From Legionella donaldsonii (lineage in GTDB: Bacteria > Pseudomonadota > Gammaproteobacteria > Legionellales > Legionellaceae), in the NCBI RefSeq assembly GCF_900452385.1, contig NZ_UGOA01000001.1, forward strand, positions 629,501-693,500: 64,000 bases of DNA. Direction: 5' to 3'. Made by a program: the position numbers and the translations under genes. Below the pieces are notes generated by a model. The model saw only the letters and a program-made list of their open reading frames with translations. It had not been told where the DNA came from and ran no database searches. Below, one piece after another: positions 8,777 to 17,090 of the stretch; position 1 is the first letter of the stretch; each line of letters opens with the position of its first letter.

Positions 8777-9509
8777 TTTGCTAATGCAATTGGAAAATCA
8801 ATTGGTGCGAGCGAATACCATTACTGAATGTGATGAGGCTTTAGGCCGTTATTTAGCTAATAAAGGGATTAATACCTTTTCTTTTACCTACTATGCTTAT
8901 CACCCCAATTCAGCCAATAAATTAAAATACGATATGTCTTCTGTCAATTTTAAAGTCTGGCATAAACATTATCTTGAAGAGCAGTATAACGACATCGATA
9001 GCACCTTAAGCTTTGTTTATAACAACCATTTACCTATTTATTGGAGTTTAGAACAACAACTTGCTCAGGCCTCCTCTGAGTTAGAACGAAAAATGCGGTT
9101 AGATTCGATTGCCTTTGGAGCTGAATCGGGCCTATCTATACCAATTCATGGTCCACATAATAATTTTGCTGTTTTATTACTGGTGCAGATGCAAAATGAA
9201 CAATGTAATCTGCAACAAGCTCAAGCGCAGTATGAGTTTTTCGTGGCGGCGCATCATTATTACCACTACATCCAGACACATCTTCTTGAAGAGGTATCAG
9301 CCAATCAGATGTTTCGTCTAACACAGCGAGAAATTCAATGTTTGTTGCTTATTGCGAAAGAATATTCTGTGAAAGAGATGGCCCAACAGCTTGAGTTAAG
9401 TGAAAGAACCATTAATTTTCACATTCAAAAAATAAATAAAAAACTGGCAGTTAAAAATAAGTATCAAGCGCTAGCAAAAGCGATAGGGGAGCAATTACTT
9501 ACTTTATAG
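8769..9509 (+). CDS. LuxR-type regulator with autoinducer-binding-like domain (LuxR solo)
   Basis: The 246-residue protein has an N-terminal autoinducer-binding-like domain and a C-terminal GerE helix-turn-helix (LTQREIQCLLLIAKEYSVKE, then SERTINFHIQKINKKL). Of six residues conserved in acyl-homoserine-lactone sensors of the TraR type, five appear at matching spacing: Trp64, Tyr68, Asp77, Trp92 and Gly121. The proline after the Asp is Ser78. No luxI synthase gene is present, so this is a solo receptor, perhaps for another ligand. Legionella is known to carry such LuxR homologues. Overlap with the transporter gene suggests coupled control. Confidence 0.85.
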   Translation: MDDLLMQLENQLVRANTITECDEALGRYLANKGINTFSFTYYAYHPNSANKLKYDMSSVNFKVWHKHYLEEQYNDIDSTLSFVYNNHLPIYWSLEQQLAQASSELERKMRLDSIAFGAESGLSIPIHGPHNNFAVLLLVQMQNEQCNLQQAQAQYEFFVAAHHYYHYIQTHLLEEVSANQMFRLTQREIQCLLLIAKEYSVKEMAQQLELSERTINFHIQKINKKLAVKNKYQALAKAIGEQLLTL

Positions 9510-9587
9510 CCCCCTGTTAAGAATGACAGTGGTTAGATAATTGGTGGGAAAGTTAAAATTTGACCACCGATAATTGTTGGAGAGTTT

Positions 9588-11105
9588 ATGCAAATGTTTA
9601 AAAAAATGGCTTTACTGGCATTGATTTCTGCTCTATTACCCCTGGCGGCACAAGCCTCTTTAACCTTATATACCACCAGCTGGTCTATGTATGGCGAAAA
9701 TTCCTATGAATATGATGGTGCTTATAAAAATGGTCGGCCCTATGGTCAATTATCCTATGTCAGCAATCCTGCAATGGTTGCCCAATTTAATAAAGCGGAT
9801 GTTGTTGCCTGGAGTTTTTTACAGGTATGGAACAGCAATGATCCAAATCAAGCCTTTTATCAGATTCCCAGTGAGTGGTCTGGTTTGTTACATTTTGATG
9901 ATTTATGGGGTGAGTTACCTTTAGAGGGCTCGTGGATATCACCTCTACCACCAGAAACCAAGGATTTTTTAACCTTCTGTGAAGCAAATAAAGGGGCTTG
10001 TGCTTCCGTACAGATCAATGGCAATACCGGCGAGAAAGAGTTGTTTAATTACACTGATCAAAAAGGAGTTGGCCAGTTGAATAGTTTTGGTGCTTTTATT
10101 AATTCGAATAAATATAAAGCGAAGCGAATTATCGCAATTGGTGGGGCAAATACTGTTGAAAACAAGGGAATTAGTACCGCTACTTTTGATGCCATTTTTG
10201 CTAATCAGGATAAATTTTTAATGCAATTTAAAGCCTGGATGACTCATTTTAAAAATCTTAAGGGCGTGGATTATGATTTTGAACCGCCTATCGATTTGCA
10301 GACTGGCGGTCAGTTACCTCCAGATGCAAAAACGAGTACTGATTACAAACGTTTGTTTGATTTAGTCAAGGCCAGCCGCAAAACCTTAGGAAGTGACACT
10401 TATATTTCAGTAACCGTCACAGCAAATAAAGACTATTTAGAAAGAATCAATCAATCAGTCGAAGGCGGATGGTTTAAACAAATTGCCGCTTATGTGGATA
10501 GTGTGAATGTGATGACTTATGATTTGCATGGCCCGTGGAATCAAAGCGGTGATCCTTACACGTCTATTCACGCTTATCTTAAGCACCCAGCGACGAGCCG
10601 TAAAGATGAGTTTGCTATCAACTATGCAACCGACGCAATCACTGAGCAGGTTTTAGCCTATGGTATGCCGAAGGAAAAACTACAGGTTGGTCTTGCTGCC
10701 TATGGTCGAGGTTTTTCTGGTGTTGAGCGAGGTGATGACAGCAGTTATCCGGGTTTTGAACAACCTTGGCGTGGTGCCAGCCATTTCACAGCGGCTTATA
10801 CGAAACAAGATGGTCTATTACCCTATAATTCTGTGACTAAAGTGATGAATGAATTGGGTTATAAAAGTTATCAAATTCAGACGGCAGATGATGTTGCTGG
10901 CATCCCTTTTATTACTGGAGCTTATCTTTATAATCCAGTGGCTAAACAATTTATAGGCTATCAATCGCCTGCTGTAGTTAAATCAGTTTGCGAATTTATC
11001 AAAACCAAACAATTAAAGGGAGTGATCCTGTGGAGTGCTGATACCGATTTACCCGTTACCAATCCTGATAGTTTGGTTGCAACGTATAAAAGTGTATGTA
11101 ACTAA
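9588..11105 (+). CDS. Secreted glycoside hydrolase family 18 chitinase
   Basis: A 505-residue protein with a signal peptide of about 23 residues ending AAQA, so it is exported, perhaps onward through type II secretion. The GH18 barrel is recognised by the active-site strand LKGVDYDFEPP, which keeps the catalytic D-x-D-x-E series although the usual leading DG is KG, by VNVMTYDLHGPW, by GLAAYGRGF, and by the late Trp in GVILWSADTD. Family members hydrolyse chitin or related GlcNAc polymers with substrate assistance. It stands alone on the plus strand after the LuxR gene and has a good AGAG-type ribosome-binding site. Confidence 0.9.
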   Translation: MQMFKKMALLALISALLPLAAQASLTLYTTSWSMYGENSYEYDGAYKNGRPYGQLSYVSNPAMVAQFNKADVVAWSFLQVWNSNDPNQAFYQIPSEWSGLLHFDDLWGELPLEGSWISPLPPETKDFLTFCEANKGACASVQINGNTGEKELFNYTDQKGVGQLNSFGAFINSNKYKAKRIIAIGGANTVENKGISTATFDAIFANQDKFLMQFKAWMTHFKNLKGVDYDFEPPIDLQTGGQLPPDAKTSTDYKRLFDLVKASRKTLGSDTYISVTVTANKDYLERINQSVEGGWFKQIAAYVDSVNVMTYDLHGPWNQSGDPYTSIHAYLKHPATSRKDEFAINYATDAITEQVLAYGMPKEKLQVGLAAYGRGFSGVERGDDSSYPGFEQPWRGASHFTAAYTKQDGLLPYNSVTKVMNELGYKSYQIQTADDVAGIPFITGAYLYNPVAKQFIGYQSPAVVKSVCEFIKTKQLKGVILWSADTDLPVTNPDSLVATYKSVCN

Positions 11106-11127
11106 ACGGCTGTTTACTCTCTACTAT

Positions 11128-11190
11128 CTTGGCACCTATATTTCGATTTCTGCGCTTTGCTGCTCGAAAAATCAACGTATAAGTGCCAAG
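11128..11190. repeat. 63-bp near-perfect palindrome between convergent genes
   Basis: CTTGGCACCTATA at the left and TATAAGTGCCAAG at the right pair with one mismatch, and the inner TTTCGA/TCGAAA extends the stem with interruptions. It fills the gap between the chitinase and the convergent membrane-protein gene, ending exactly at that gene's stop. There is no T-run, so it is more likely a mobile palindromic element than a simple terminator, though it could stop transcription from both sides. Confidence 0.55.
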
Positions 11191-11742
11191 CTACTTGATT
11201 AATGATGAGTAGAACTTTCCCAATCTAAAGTAATTTGTTTGGCCTAAAATAGGAATTATTTTACTCATTTGCTGTTGTGAAGTGGCATTGACCCATAAAA
11301 CAAAACCGCCTTTCTTTTCTTGTTTTTTTATTATCATATTGCGATAAAGTTTAAGAAATCCCGCGAGGATTGAGCCAATAATGGCTCCTGAGATAACACC
11401 TATCCCCCCGAAAAATAAATTGTCTTTCAGAGAGCGGAAATCGCCTAGGAGAAAAATGCCAATGGCAGCAAAAATAAAAATTGGGATCCCAATAGAAAAT
11501 CCCAAGACCCAGCCAAAGTCATCTATCATGAAAGGCTCTTTTTTAGGTGGATGAGCGCTATGTTGCAGGATATCGGGATCGGGAAAAGGAGTACCATACT
11601 GCTCATCTAGCTCCCCTGGACTTCCTTGAACACTAATATCCTGGCGTCCTACAACTTCCTCACTTAATTCCGTAATAATGATTTCTAATTCTTGTTCACT
11701 ATCAATAATGGCACTAATTTTTTTTGCCCTTGAGGTAGCCAT
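11191..11742 (-). CDS. Membrane protein of unknown function
   Basis: A 183-residue protein with an N-terminal soluble part (residues 1-75) and two glycine-rich hydrophobic helices: about 79-99 (GWVLGFSIGIPIFIFAAIGI) and about 112-135 (GGIGVISGAIIGSILAGF). The N-terminal section, starting SAIIDSEQELEIIITELSEE, is reminiscent of the ferredoxin-like region of general-stress 17M/DUF1269-type proteins, a tentative match. A basic C-terminal tail follows. No enzymatic motif is visible. The gene converges on the chitinase gene and has a GGAG site upstream of its ATG. Confidence 0.65.
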   Translation of the reverse strand: MATSRAKKISAIIDSEQELEIIITELSEEVVGRQDISVQGSPGELDEQYGTPFPDPDILQHSAHPPKKEPFMIDDFGWVLGFSIGIPIFIFAAIGIFLLGDFRSLKDNLFFGGIGVISGAIIGSILAGFLKLYRNMIIKKQEKKGGFVLWVNATSQQQMSKIIPILGQTNYFRLGKFYSSLIK

Positions 11743-11914
11743 AGTATACTCCTTAGACCTGATGGCTAATTTAGCTTTATTTCCTCCCTCTATTAAGAAT
11801 AGCTGTTTAATTGGATGATATTATCTTGATTGCCTTCGTGCTGAAGATAAAAAGGATGAATTTAGCGCAGATAAAGGGTAAAATTTATGCAATTTTGTGT
11901 TTTTGATATTCAAA

Positions 11915-12616
11915 ATGAAATATTTGATCTTTTTTTATCTCATAGTACATAGCCTGGTTTATGCTGCAACGTATCCAGTCATGCTGGGTAATACCAAGGT
12001 GGAAATTATAAAACAGCATGGGAAAGGAAAAACCTTTGTTCACTTGCATGAGAATGAGAAAACAGCATTAGCAGCAGCTAAAACCTTTATTAAAGCGAAA
12101 GGAGGTAGTTTAATAACGCTGCGGCATTCAGGAACACGCAATATCGTTTTTCATTTACGTCGGGTGCGTTACGAATTTGATCCAAATCGCATTTTTACAG
12201 ATAGAGGCATTAAGAAGACACTGAAACAATACGGCTCTTATTCGCCGGCAGCGCATACCGAAGTTAGTAAGTTTGCCGATAAAATTAAAAGGTTACTACC
12301 TAAAAACGAGACAGTTGTTGCAGTTCATAATAATAGAACTTATTCCATAAAAGAATATTTTCCTAAACATCCTTTGGCAAAGGATATTAAAGCACTCCAT
12401 TATCGACCCAAAAGTAATTATAGAAATTTCTATTTTGTTACTAAATCAGAAGAATATAGACGTTTAAAGAAACTAAAATTTAACGTTGCTTTACAATCAA
12501 ATTCTGCTACTGATGATGGGTCTTTATCTTTTTATCTGGCCAAAAAGAACTATATTAATATCGAGTCTGCTTTTGGGGCGTTAAAAGACCAATTAAGAAT
12601 GCTGTATCATGCTTAG
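11915..12616 (+). CDS. Secreted protein with M14-like HxxE...NR...H residues, unknown function
   Basis: I chose the ATG at 11915 because it opens a signal peptide (MKYLIFFYLIVHSLVYA); an upstream GTG would place charged residues before it. The 233-residue protein contains VHLHENE (His45, Glu48), YEFDPNRIFT (Asn91-Arg92) and VVAVHN (His139). This order resembles zinc carboxypeptidases of family M14 and the related desuccinylases, where His and Glu, an Asn-Arg pair and a later His build the active site. The resemblance is inferred from motif order only, and the rest of the sequence is unfamiliar. Confidence 0.65.
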   Translation: MKYLIFFYLIVHSLVYAATYPVMLGNTKVEIIKQHGKGKTFVHLHENEKTALAAAKTFIKAKGGSLITLRHSGTRNIVFHLRRVRYEFDPNRIFTDRGIKKTLKQYGSYSPAAHTEVSKFADKIKRLLPKNETVVAVHNNRTYSIKEYFPKHPLAKDIKALHYRPKSNYRNFYFVTKSEEYRRLKKLKFNVALQSNSATDDGSLSFYLAKKNYINIESAFGALKDQLRMLYHA

Positions 12617-12625
12617 AGCGCAATA

Positions 12626-14338
12626 CTATTGCTGAGGTATTTTTGCAGTGACCGGATTACTTTGTTCTGCTGTCAACCACGATTCTGTTTCTGAACTAAA
12701 AGACTCTTGATACAGGTTTTGTAACCTCGTGGCCAAGGCACTATTGCCAGATGGTTGATGAGAAAGAGTACGCTTTATAAAACTATGGCTTTGCTGCTCT
12801 CTAATCAAGTGCGTATCATTGGCCGTTATAGTGTGGTACCGAATGCTATCAATATGAGCCATTCTTTTGCCAATATGGGTATCCAGGATCAGTAATATTT
12901 TATTCATTGTTAACGGTTCACTAGGCTTGGTTTGACAAAGATATTTGGCAATCTCAGTCGCGAGGGAAAAGGCCACTTTCTTGTCTTTCTTTAAGGTCGA
13001 TGCATAATCTTTTAATTCCTTAATGAATAACTGATTATAATGATCGATTTTTTCCTGTTGTGGTTTGTCGAATAGCCCATTTAGCCGGTAGTCTAGGGCA
13101 TTATAGAGATTGGCTTCTTCTTGAATTTTCTTAATGACGACCGTTGCAGCTGAGCGGTGGGCTTTTAAAATTTTTCCTGCTTCTAACCATCTGTCGATGT
13201 CTGTTTCTCGCCTCGCCTGCCATAAGCAATTGTGAAAACCTGCCATCACGGTGCCATTGTAATATTCTTCTGCCATTTGTCCGATTATAGTCACCTGGCA
13301 ATGCCATTCCTCCGGTATTGGTATGGCTCCGAGTGAAATCGCTTCCGTCAATGATTGGTCACCGGCTACACCGCAAACATCTGATAAACGCATGAGATCA
13401 AGCATCAAATCATGGTGGAACCTGCTGCGTTGAAAAACCCTGAACTCTCTTTCATTTGGTTTGTGGGTGTTTAATACAATGCTATCTTCTTCCCCTTTCG
13501 CATTATAAAAGCTAATTTTTGTATAGCCCAACTGTTTTAGTGCTAATTGAAAATCATTATCTTTTAACATAGTAAAAATTGATTGGGCTTTATTCTGTTT
13601 ATCATTTGCGCTGACAAAAAAATTAGCATGATCGCTATCATTGCTTGCGGCAAAAGCTATTGCTGCTCTTTTATAGGAGACTGGCCAGTTGTAATAAGCA
13701 AATGCACAGCCGTTTTGGGCTACAAACTTGGTAGGATCTGTATCCTGTAAGAGTTGCTTTTTTAATAGTTGGTCATCTTTATCGAGAGCGTTGCCTTCTA
13801 AGATTTTTGCCCTTGCCTGCATTTTTTCATTCGGGCTTAATTGCGAAAATTTTTTTAAATCTGGTTCAATAAGTATTCCCGGGTATCCTTTACCTAGATT
13901 ACCACTCATATGAATGACGTCGGGGTTAATTAGTGCATAAGGGGTGGTTAAATAAGAGCCGTATTCGCCAATAAAAAGTTGTGGGCGTTTAGCTTTCCGC
14001 AACGAATTATTAAAAATCGCTGTCTCAATTTCCAATGGAATATCGGTTTCATCGCGCAAGGTAAAAAAATCACTTGATTCAAATAGAACAGTCCCCAAGC
14101 GGGGATTAAGGTTATAGTCCAAAAAGTCAGGATCAATTTCTTGTATTTTTTCAAAAGATTCCATTTTACCGCTAATCCAAATCACGGCTTGCGGATATTT
14201 TTTAAAGAGAAATTTTGCTACTTTGATAGCAAGAGAAACATCACCATAACCATTTTGATCAACCATGTGCAGCAGAATAGGGCCTTTAAACTCAGATGCG
14301 ATAGTTGCTGAGGCTTTGACATCACTGCTCTTAATCAT
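12626..14338 (-). CDS. Large protein of unknown function with glycosyltransferase-like segments
   Basis: A 570-residue cytoplasmic-type protein without signal peptide or membrane helices. Two segments recall GT-B glycosyltransferases: GPILLHMVDQNGYGDVSLA near residue 19, like the N-terminal glycine loop, and LSDVCGVAGDQSLTEAISLG near 318-337, like the donor-binding segment of UDP-sugar transferases. The C-terminal third is helical and charged and ends in a Ser/Glu-rich stretch (ESFSSETESWLTAEQ), compatible with Dot/Icm signals, which are often Glu/Ser-rich. A role as translocated effector is possible but not shown. It converges on the M14-like gene. Confidence 0.6.
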   Translation of the reverse strand: MIKSSDVKASATIASEFKGPILLHMVDQNGYGDVSLAIKVAKFLFKKYPQAVIWISGKMESFEKIQEIDPDFLDYNLNPRLGTVLFESSDFFTLRDETDIPLEIETAIFNNSLRKAKRPQLFIGEYGSYLTTPYALINPDVIHMSGNLGKGYPGILIEPDLKKFSQLSPNEKMQARAKILEGNALDKDDQLLKKQLLQDTDPTKFVAQNGCAFAYYNWPVSYKRAAIAFAASNDSDHANFFVSANDKQNKAQSIFTMLKDNDFQLALKQLGYTKISFYNAKGEEDSIVLNTHKPNEREFRVFQRSRFHHDLMLDLMRLSDVCGVAGDQSLTEAISLGAIPIPEEWHCQVTIIGQMAEEYYNGTVMAGFHNCLWQARRETDIDRWLEAGKILKAHRSAATVVIKKIQEEANLYNALDYRLNGLFDKPQQEKIDHYNQLFIKELKDYASTLKKDKKVAFSLATEIAKYLCQTKPSEPLTMNKILLILDTHIGKRMAHIDSIRYHTITANDTHLIREQQSHSFIKRTLSHQPSGNSALATRLQNLYQESFSSETESWLTAEQSNPVTAKIPQQ

Positions 14339-14550
14339 ACGAAACTCAAAGAAAGCTATCCCTTTTTAGTGTAGACTGTTATTTGATAAGTTTGATCGAT
14401 ATTTGATCATTTGTGTTGTAAGTAGATGAGCTTTTGGAATATTTTATGCGGCGTTAAGAGGCTTTCATCTTCATATCAACTCGCGAAGTTGTTATGCTTA
14501 AGCTATGCTGAATGTGAAGGCATCTTATCAATTCAATGGAGTGACGCACT

Positions 14551-15114
14551 ATGAATTTCTGTTTAAAATCAATTGCAACTGCTGTGCTAGTTAGTTTTTC
14601 TCCGCTGATTGTTTATGCTGCTGAGAGTGAAAGCCAAGGCGCGGAATCTTTTCAAACAACCTGTGTTAATACTTGGATGAACCGCGTCAATGAAGCAAAA
14701 GATAAAGTAGACTATAAAGATTTTGGTGAAAAATATTGCGAATGTGCTGCAACTCAACCTTTGGATTCGGATGAAGCTGTGAACAAGGCAATTCAGCTTT
14801 GTATGTCACAAACTTTATTGCACGATACTATGGATTCTTTAGAAGAGGAAATAGGATTAAGCGAAGCCACAGAAGATGATATCTCTGAATATTGTCTTGA
14901 TCGCTGGAACCTTGTTTATCCCAAATTAAGCGAGAATGGCAAAAGGGCAACTCAAGCTTATTGTGAATGCGCCAAACCTAAATTGATGGGGCTCATTAAA
15001 GAAGCTGACAATATGACTGATAAACAATACGCGGATGAAATTAATAGTATAGCAGCGGCTTGTTCTCCTCAAGTCAAATCTGACAAAGCCGCTTCAAATA
15101 CTTCTGAGGAATAA
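14551..15114 (+). CDS. Secreted cysteine-rich protein with internal duplication
   Basis: A 187-residue protein with a signal peptide of about 24 residues ending VYAA. The mature part holds two related units, each with a leading Cys before a Trp, a CEC pair in a Y-C-E-C-A sequence, and a trailing Cys: residues about 37-93 (CVNTW, YCECAA, LCMSQ) and 114-170 (YCLDRW, YCECAK, AACSP). The eight cysteines probably form disulfides in the periplasm. I do not recognise a function. The upstream 212 bases hold no gene; GGAGTG precedes the ATG. Confidence 0.7.
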   Translation: MNFCLKSIATAVLVSFSPLIVYAAESESQGAESFQTTCVNTWMNRVNEAKDKVDYKDFGEKYCECAATQPLDSDEAVNKAIQLCMSQTLLHDTMDSLEEEIGLSEATEDDISEYCLDRWNLVYPKLSENGKRATQAYCECAKPKLMGLIKEADNMTDKQYADEINSIAAACSPQVKSDKAASNTSEE

Positions 15115-15276
15115 ACAGCTGGCTCGGGTTAGAAAGGGTCTCGCAATGGGTAATTACCTATTGCGGGCTAAAATAAGTAGAGGGAAGTTAATAGTTACAG
15201 GTAAATTTTGCTAAGCTAGAAGCACAAGATAATATTTCAATGGCTTCGTTCTTCAGTCATGTTAAGGAGATTAATC

Positions 15277-16128
15277 ATGAAGAAGAATTACCTTGTTGAG
15301 CGGATGGAAAAAGACGAGGTCAATATTGCCATTGACTGGGCGGCCAATGAAGGATGGAATCCAGGATTACATGATGCAGAGTGTTTTTACCAAGCGGATC
15401 CCCATGGTTTTTTTGCTGGGAAGTTGAATGGCAAGATCATCGCTGTAGGTTCTGCGGTAATCTATGATGAGCGCTTTGCTTTTTGTGGTTTCTATATTGT
15501 TGATAAAATTTATCGCGAGCAGGGCTATGGTTTCGCTCTTACGAAAGAGCGCCTGGCTTATGTAGGACAACGCAATGTTGGTCTTGATGGTGTGACTAAT
15601 ATGCTCGATAAATACGCGCAGTTAGGATACCAATTTGCTCATAATAATGCTCGTTATAGTTGTTCTGGATTTCATCCGATCGTTAAAAGTAACAAGGCTT
15701 TGGTCCTCTTAAAGGACATAGACTTTAATTTGTTGCTTCTCTATGATCGCCAACATTTTCCTGCTGAACGCGCTGCTTTTTTGCGATGTTGGATTAATCA
15801 ACCCGATAGTCTTGGCGTTGGTTATCTTGACGACGATCGTAAACTGGCTGGTTATGGGGTGATAAGAACTTGTCGGCAGGGATATAAAATTGGTCCTTTG
15901 TTTGCTGATAATGCGGCGATAGCTGATGAACTGTTTATTGCCTTGGCAAGTTATGCCCAAGGTAAGCCTATCTATTTGGATATTCCTGAAAATAATCCCT
16001 ATGCTAAAGCCTTGGTTCAGCGGTATCAGTTGGAAAAGGTTTTTGAAACGGCACGCATGTATTTAAGGGAGACACCGTCTTTACCCATGGAACATATTTA
16101 TGGAATTACTTCCTTTGAGTTAGGATAA
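15277..16128 (+). CDS. GNAT-family acetyltransferase with C-terminal YitH-like domain
   Basis: I chose the ATG at 15277 because AAGGAG stands eight bases before it. The 283-residue protein has an N-terminal GNAT fold that transfers acetyl groups from acetyl-CoA. It contains FCGFYIVDKIYREQGYGFAL, in which the R-x-x-G-Y-G segment is the acetyl-CoA loop. A second half (about 145-270) resembles the Acetyltransf_18/YitH-type domain often attached to such enzymes. The substrate is unknown. The allantoinase-like gene follows after three bases, so the two are almost certainly one operon. Confidence 0.82.
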   Translation: MKKNYLVERMEKDEVNIAIDWAANEGWNPGLHDAECFYQADPHGFFAGKLNGKIIAVGSAVIYDERFAFCGFYIVDKIYREQGYGFALTKERLAYVGQRNVGLDGVTNMLDKYAQLGYQFAHNNARYSCSGFHPIVKSNKALVLLKDIDFNLLLLYDRQHFPAERAAFLRCWINQPDSLGVGYLDDDRKLAGYGVIRTCRQGYKIGPLFADNAAIADELFIALASYAQGKPIYLDIPENNPYAKALVQRYQLEKVFETARMYLRETPSLPMEHIYGITSFELG

Positions 16129-16131
16129 ACA

Positions 16132-17028
16132 ATGTTACGAGACATGGTTGGATACGGAAGAAAGACGCCTAATATTCAATGGCCAAATCAAGCCAAAGTA
16201 GCCCTCAATTTTGTGATTAATTATGAAGAAGGAGCGGAATTAACGCCAGTCAATGGCGATGCTTTTTCGGAGATTTATGGCGGGGAGTTTCCCTTGGCAG
16301 CTAAAGCGGAAGGCGTGCGTAGTTTGAGTATGGAATCTTTATTTGAATACGGTAGCCGGGCAGGTTTATGGCGTCTCATCCATTTATTTGAGCAAGAGCA
16401 AATTCAACTGACGTTTTTCCTAACTGGTTTAGCGTTAACCCTCAATTCAGAACTAAGCCAGTATTTGCAGGAGTCAGCGCATGAGACAGCCGGGCATGGG
16501 TGGCGCTGGATAGATTATGCACAACTACCCCGCGAAGAGGAAAAAAAACATATTCTTCTGTGCATCAATACCATAGAAACATTAACAGGAAAACGACCTC
16601 TTGGTTGGTATACTGGACGGCGTAGTGAGCATACACGTGATTTATTATTGGAAATAGGTGGTTTTGTCTACGATTCAGATAGTTATGCCGATGACTTGCC
16701 CTATTTTGCTGCTAATCATCATCATTTAATTATTCCTTATACGCTAGATTGTAATGATTTTCGGTTTAGTACCTCGCCAGGTTTTAGTCAGTCTAATGAT
16801 TTTTTCGTCTATTTAAAAAATACCTTGGATTACTTATATCAAGAAAATAGAACGACTATGATGACGATCGGTTTACATCCCCGTTTTAGTGGACATCCTG
16901 GTCGTTGTCTAGCGTTAAAGCAGTTTTTAAGTTATCTCAAACAATTCCCTGATATTTGGATAGCCCGCCGTATTGATATTGCAAGGTATTGGTTACAACA
17001 GTGTAAAGCGTTTTCTTCTAAAAAATAG
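16132..17028 (+). CDS. puuE: Allantoinase PuuE-type polysaccharide-deacetylase-fold hydrolase
   Basis: PuuE-type enzymes open the allantoin ring in purine breakdown using a polysaccharide-deacetylase fold rather than the amidohydrolase fold. The 298-residue protein follows the family almost throughout: VGYGRKTPN near the start, LNFVINYEEGAE, SMESLFEYGSRAG, GHGWRWIDY, GWYTGRRSEHTR, YDSDSYADDLPY, IPYTLDCNDFRF, and ARRIDIARYW at the end. No uricase or other purine-degradation gene is visible nearby, so its natural substrate here is open. It follows the GNAT gene by three bases. Confidence 0.85.
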   Translation: MLRDMVGYGRKTPNIQWPNQAKVALNFVINYEEGAELTPVNGDAFSEIYGGEFPLAAKAEGVRSLSMESLFEYGSRAGLWRLIHLFEQEQIQLTFFLTGLALTLNSELSQYLQESAHETAGHGWRWIDYAQLPREEEKKHILLCINTIETLTGKRPLGWYTGRRSEHTRDLLLEIGGFVYDSDSYADDLPYFAANHHHLIIPYTLDCNDFRFSTSPGFSQSNDFFVYLKNTLDYLYQENRTTMMTIGLHPRFSGHPGRCLALKQFLSYLKQFPDIWIARRIDIARYWLQQCKAFSSKK

Positions 17029-17090
17029 CCACTAAGAAGCGTTGCCGTAACTTTGATAAAACAAGATCAAAGTTACAGCGGTCAATAGAG

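Noticed and set aside
9588-11105. The chitinase as a dead enzyme because its DG is changed to KG
   Set aside because: The catalytic D-x-D-x-E residues are intact, and the changed residue is outside that set.
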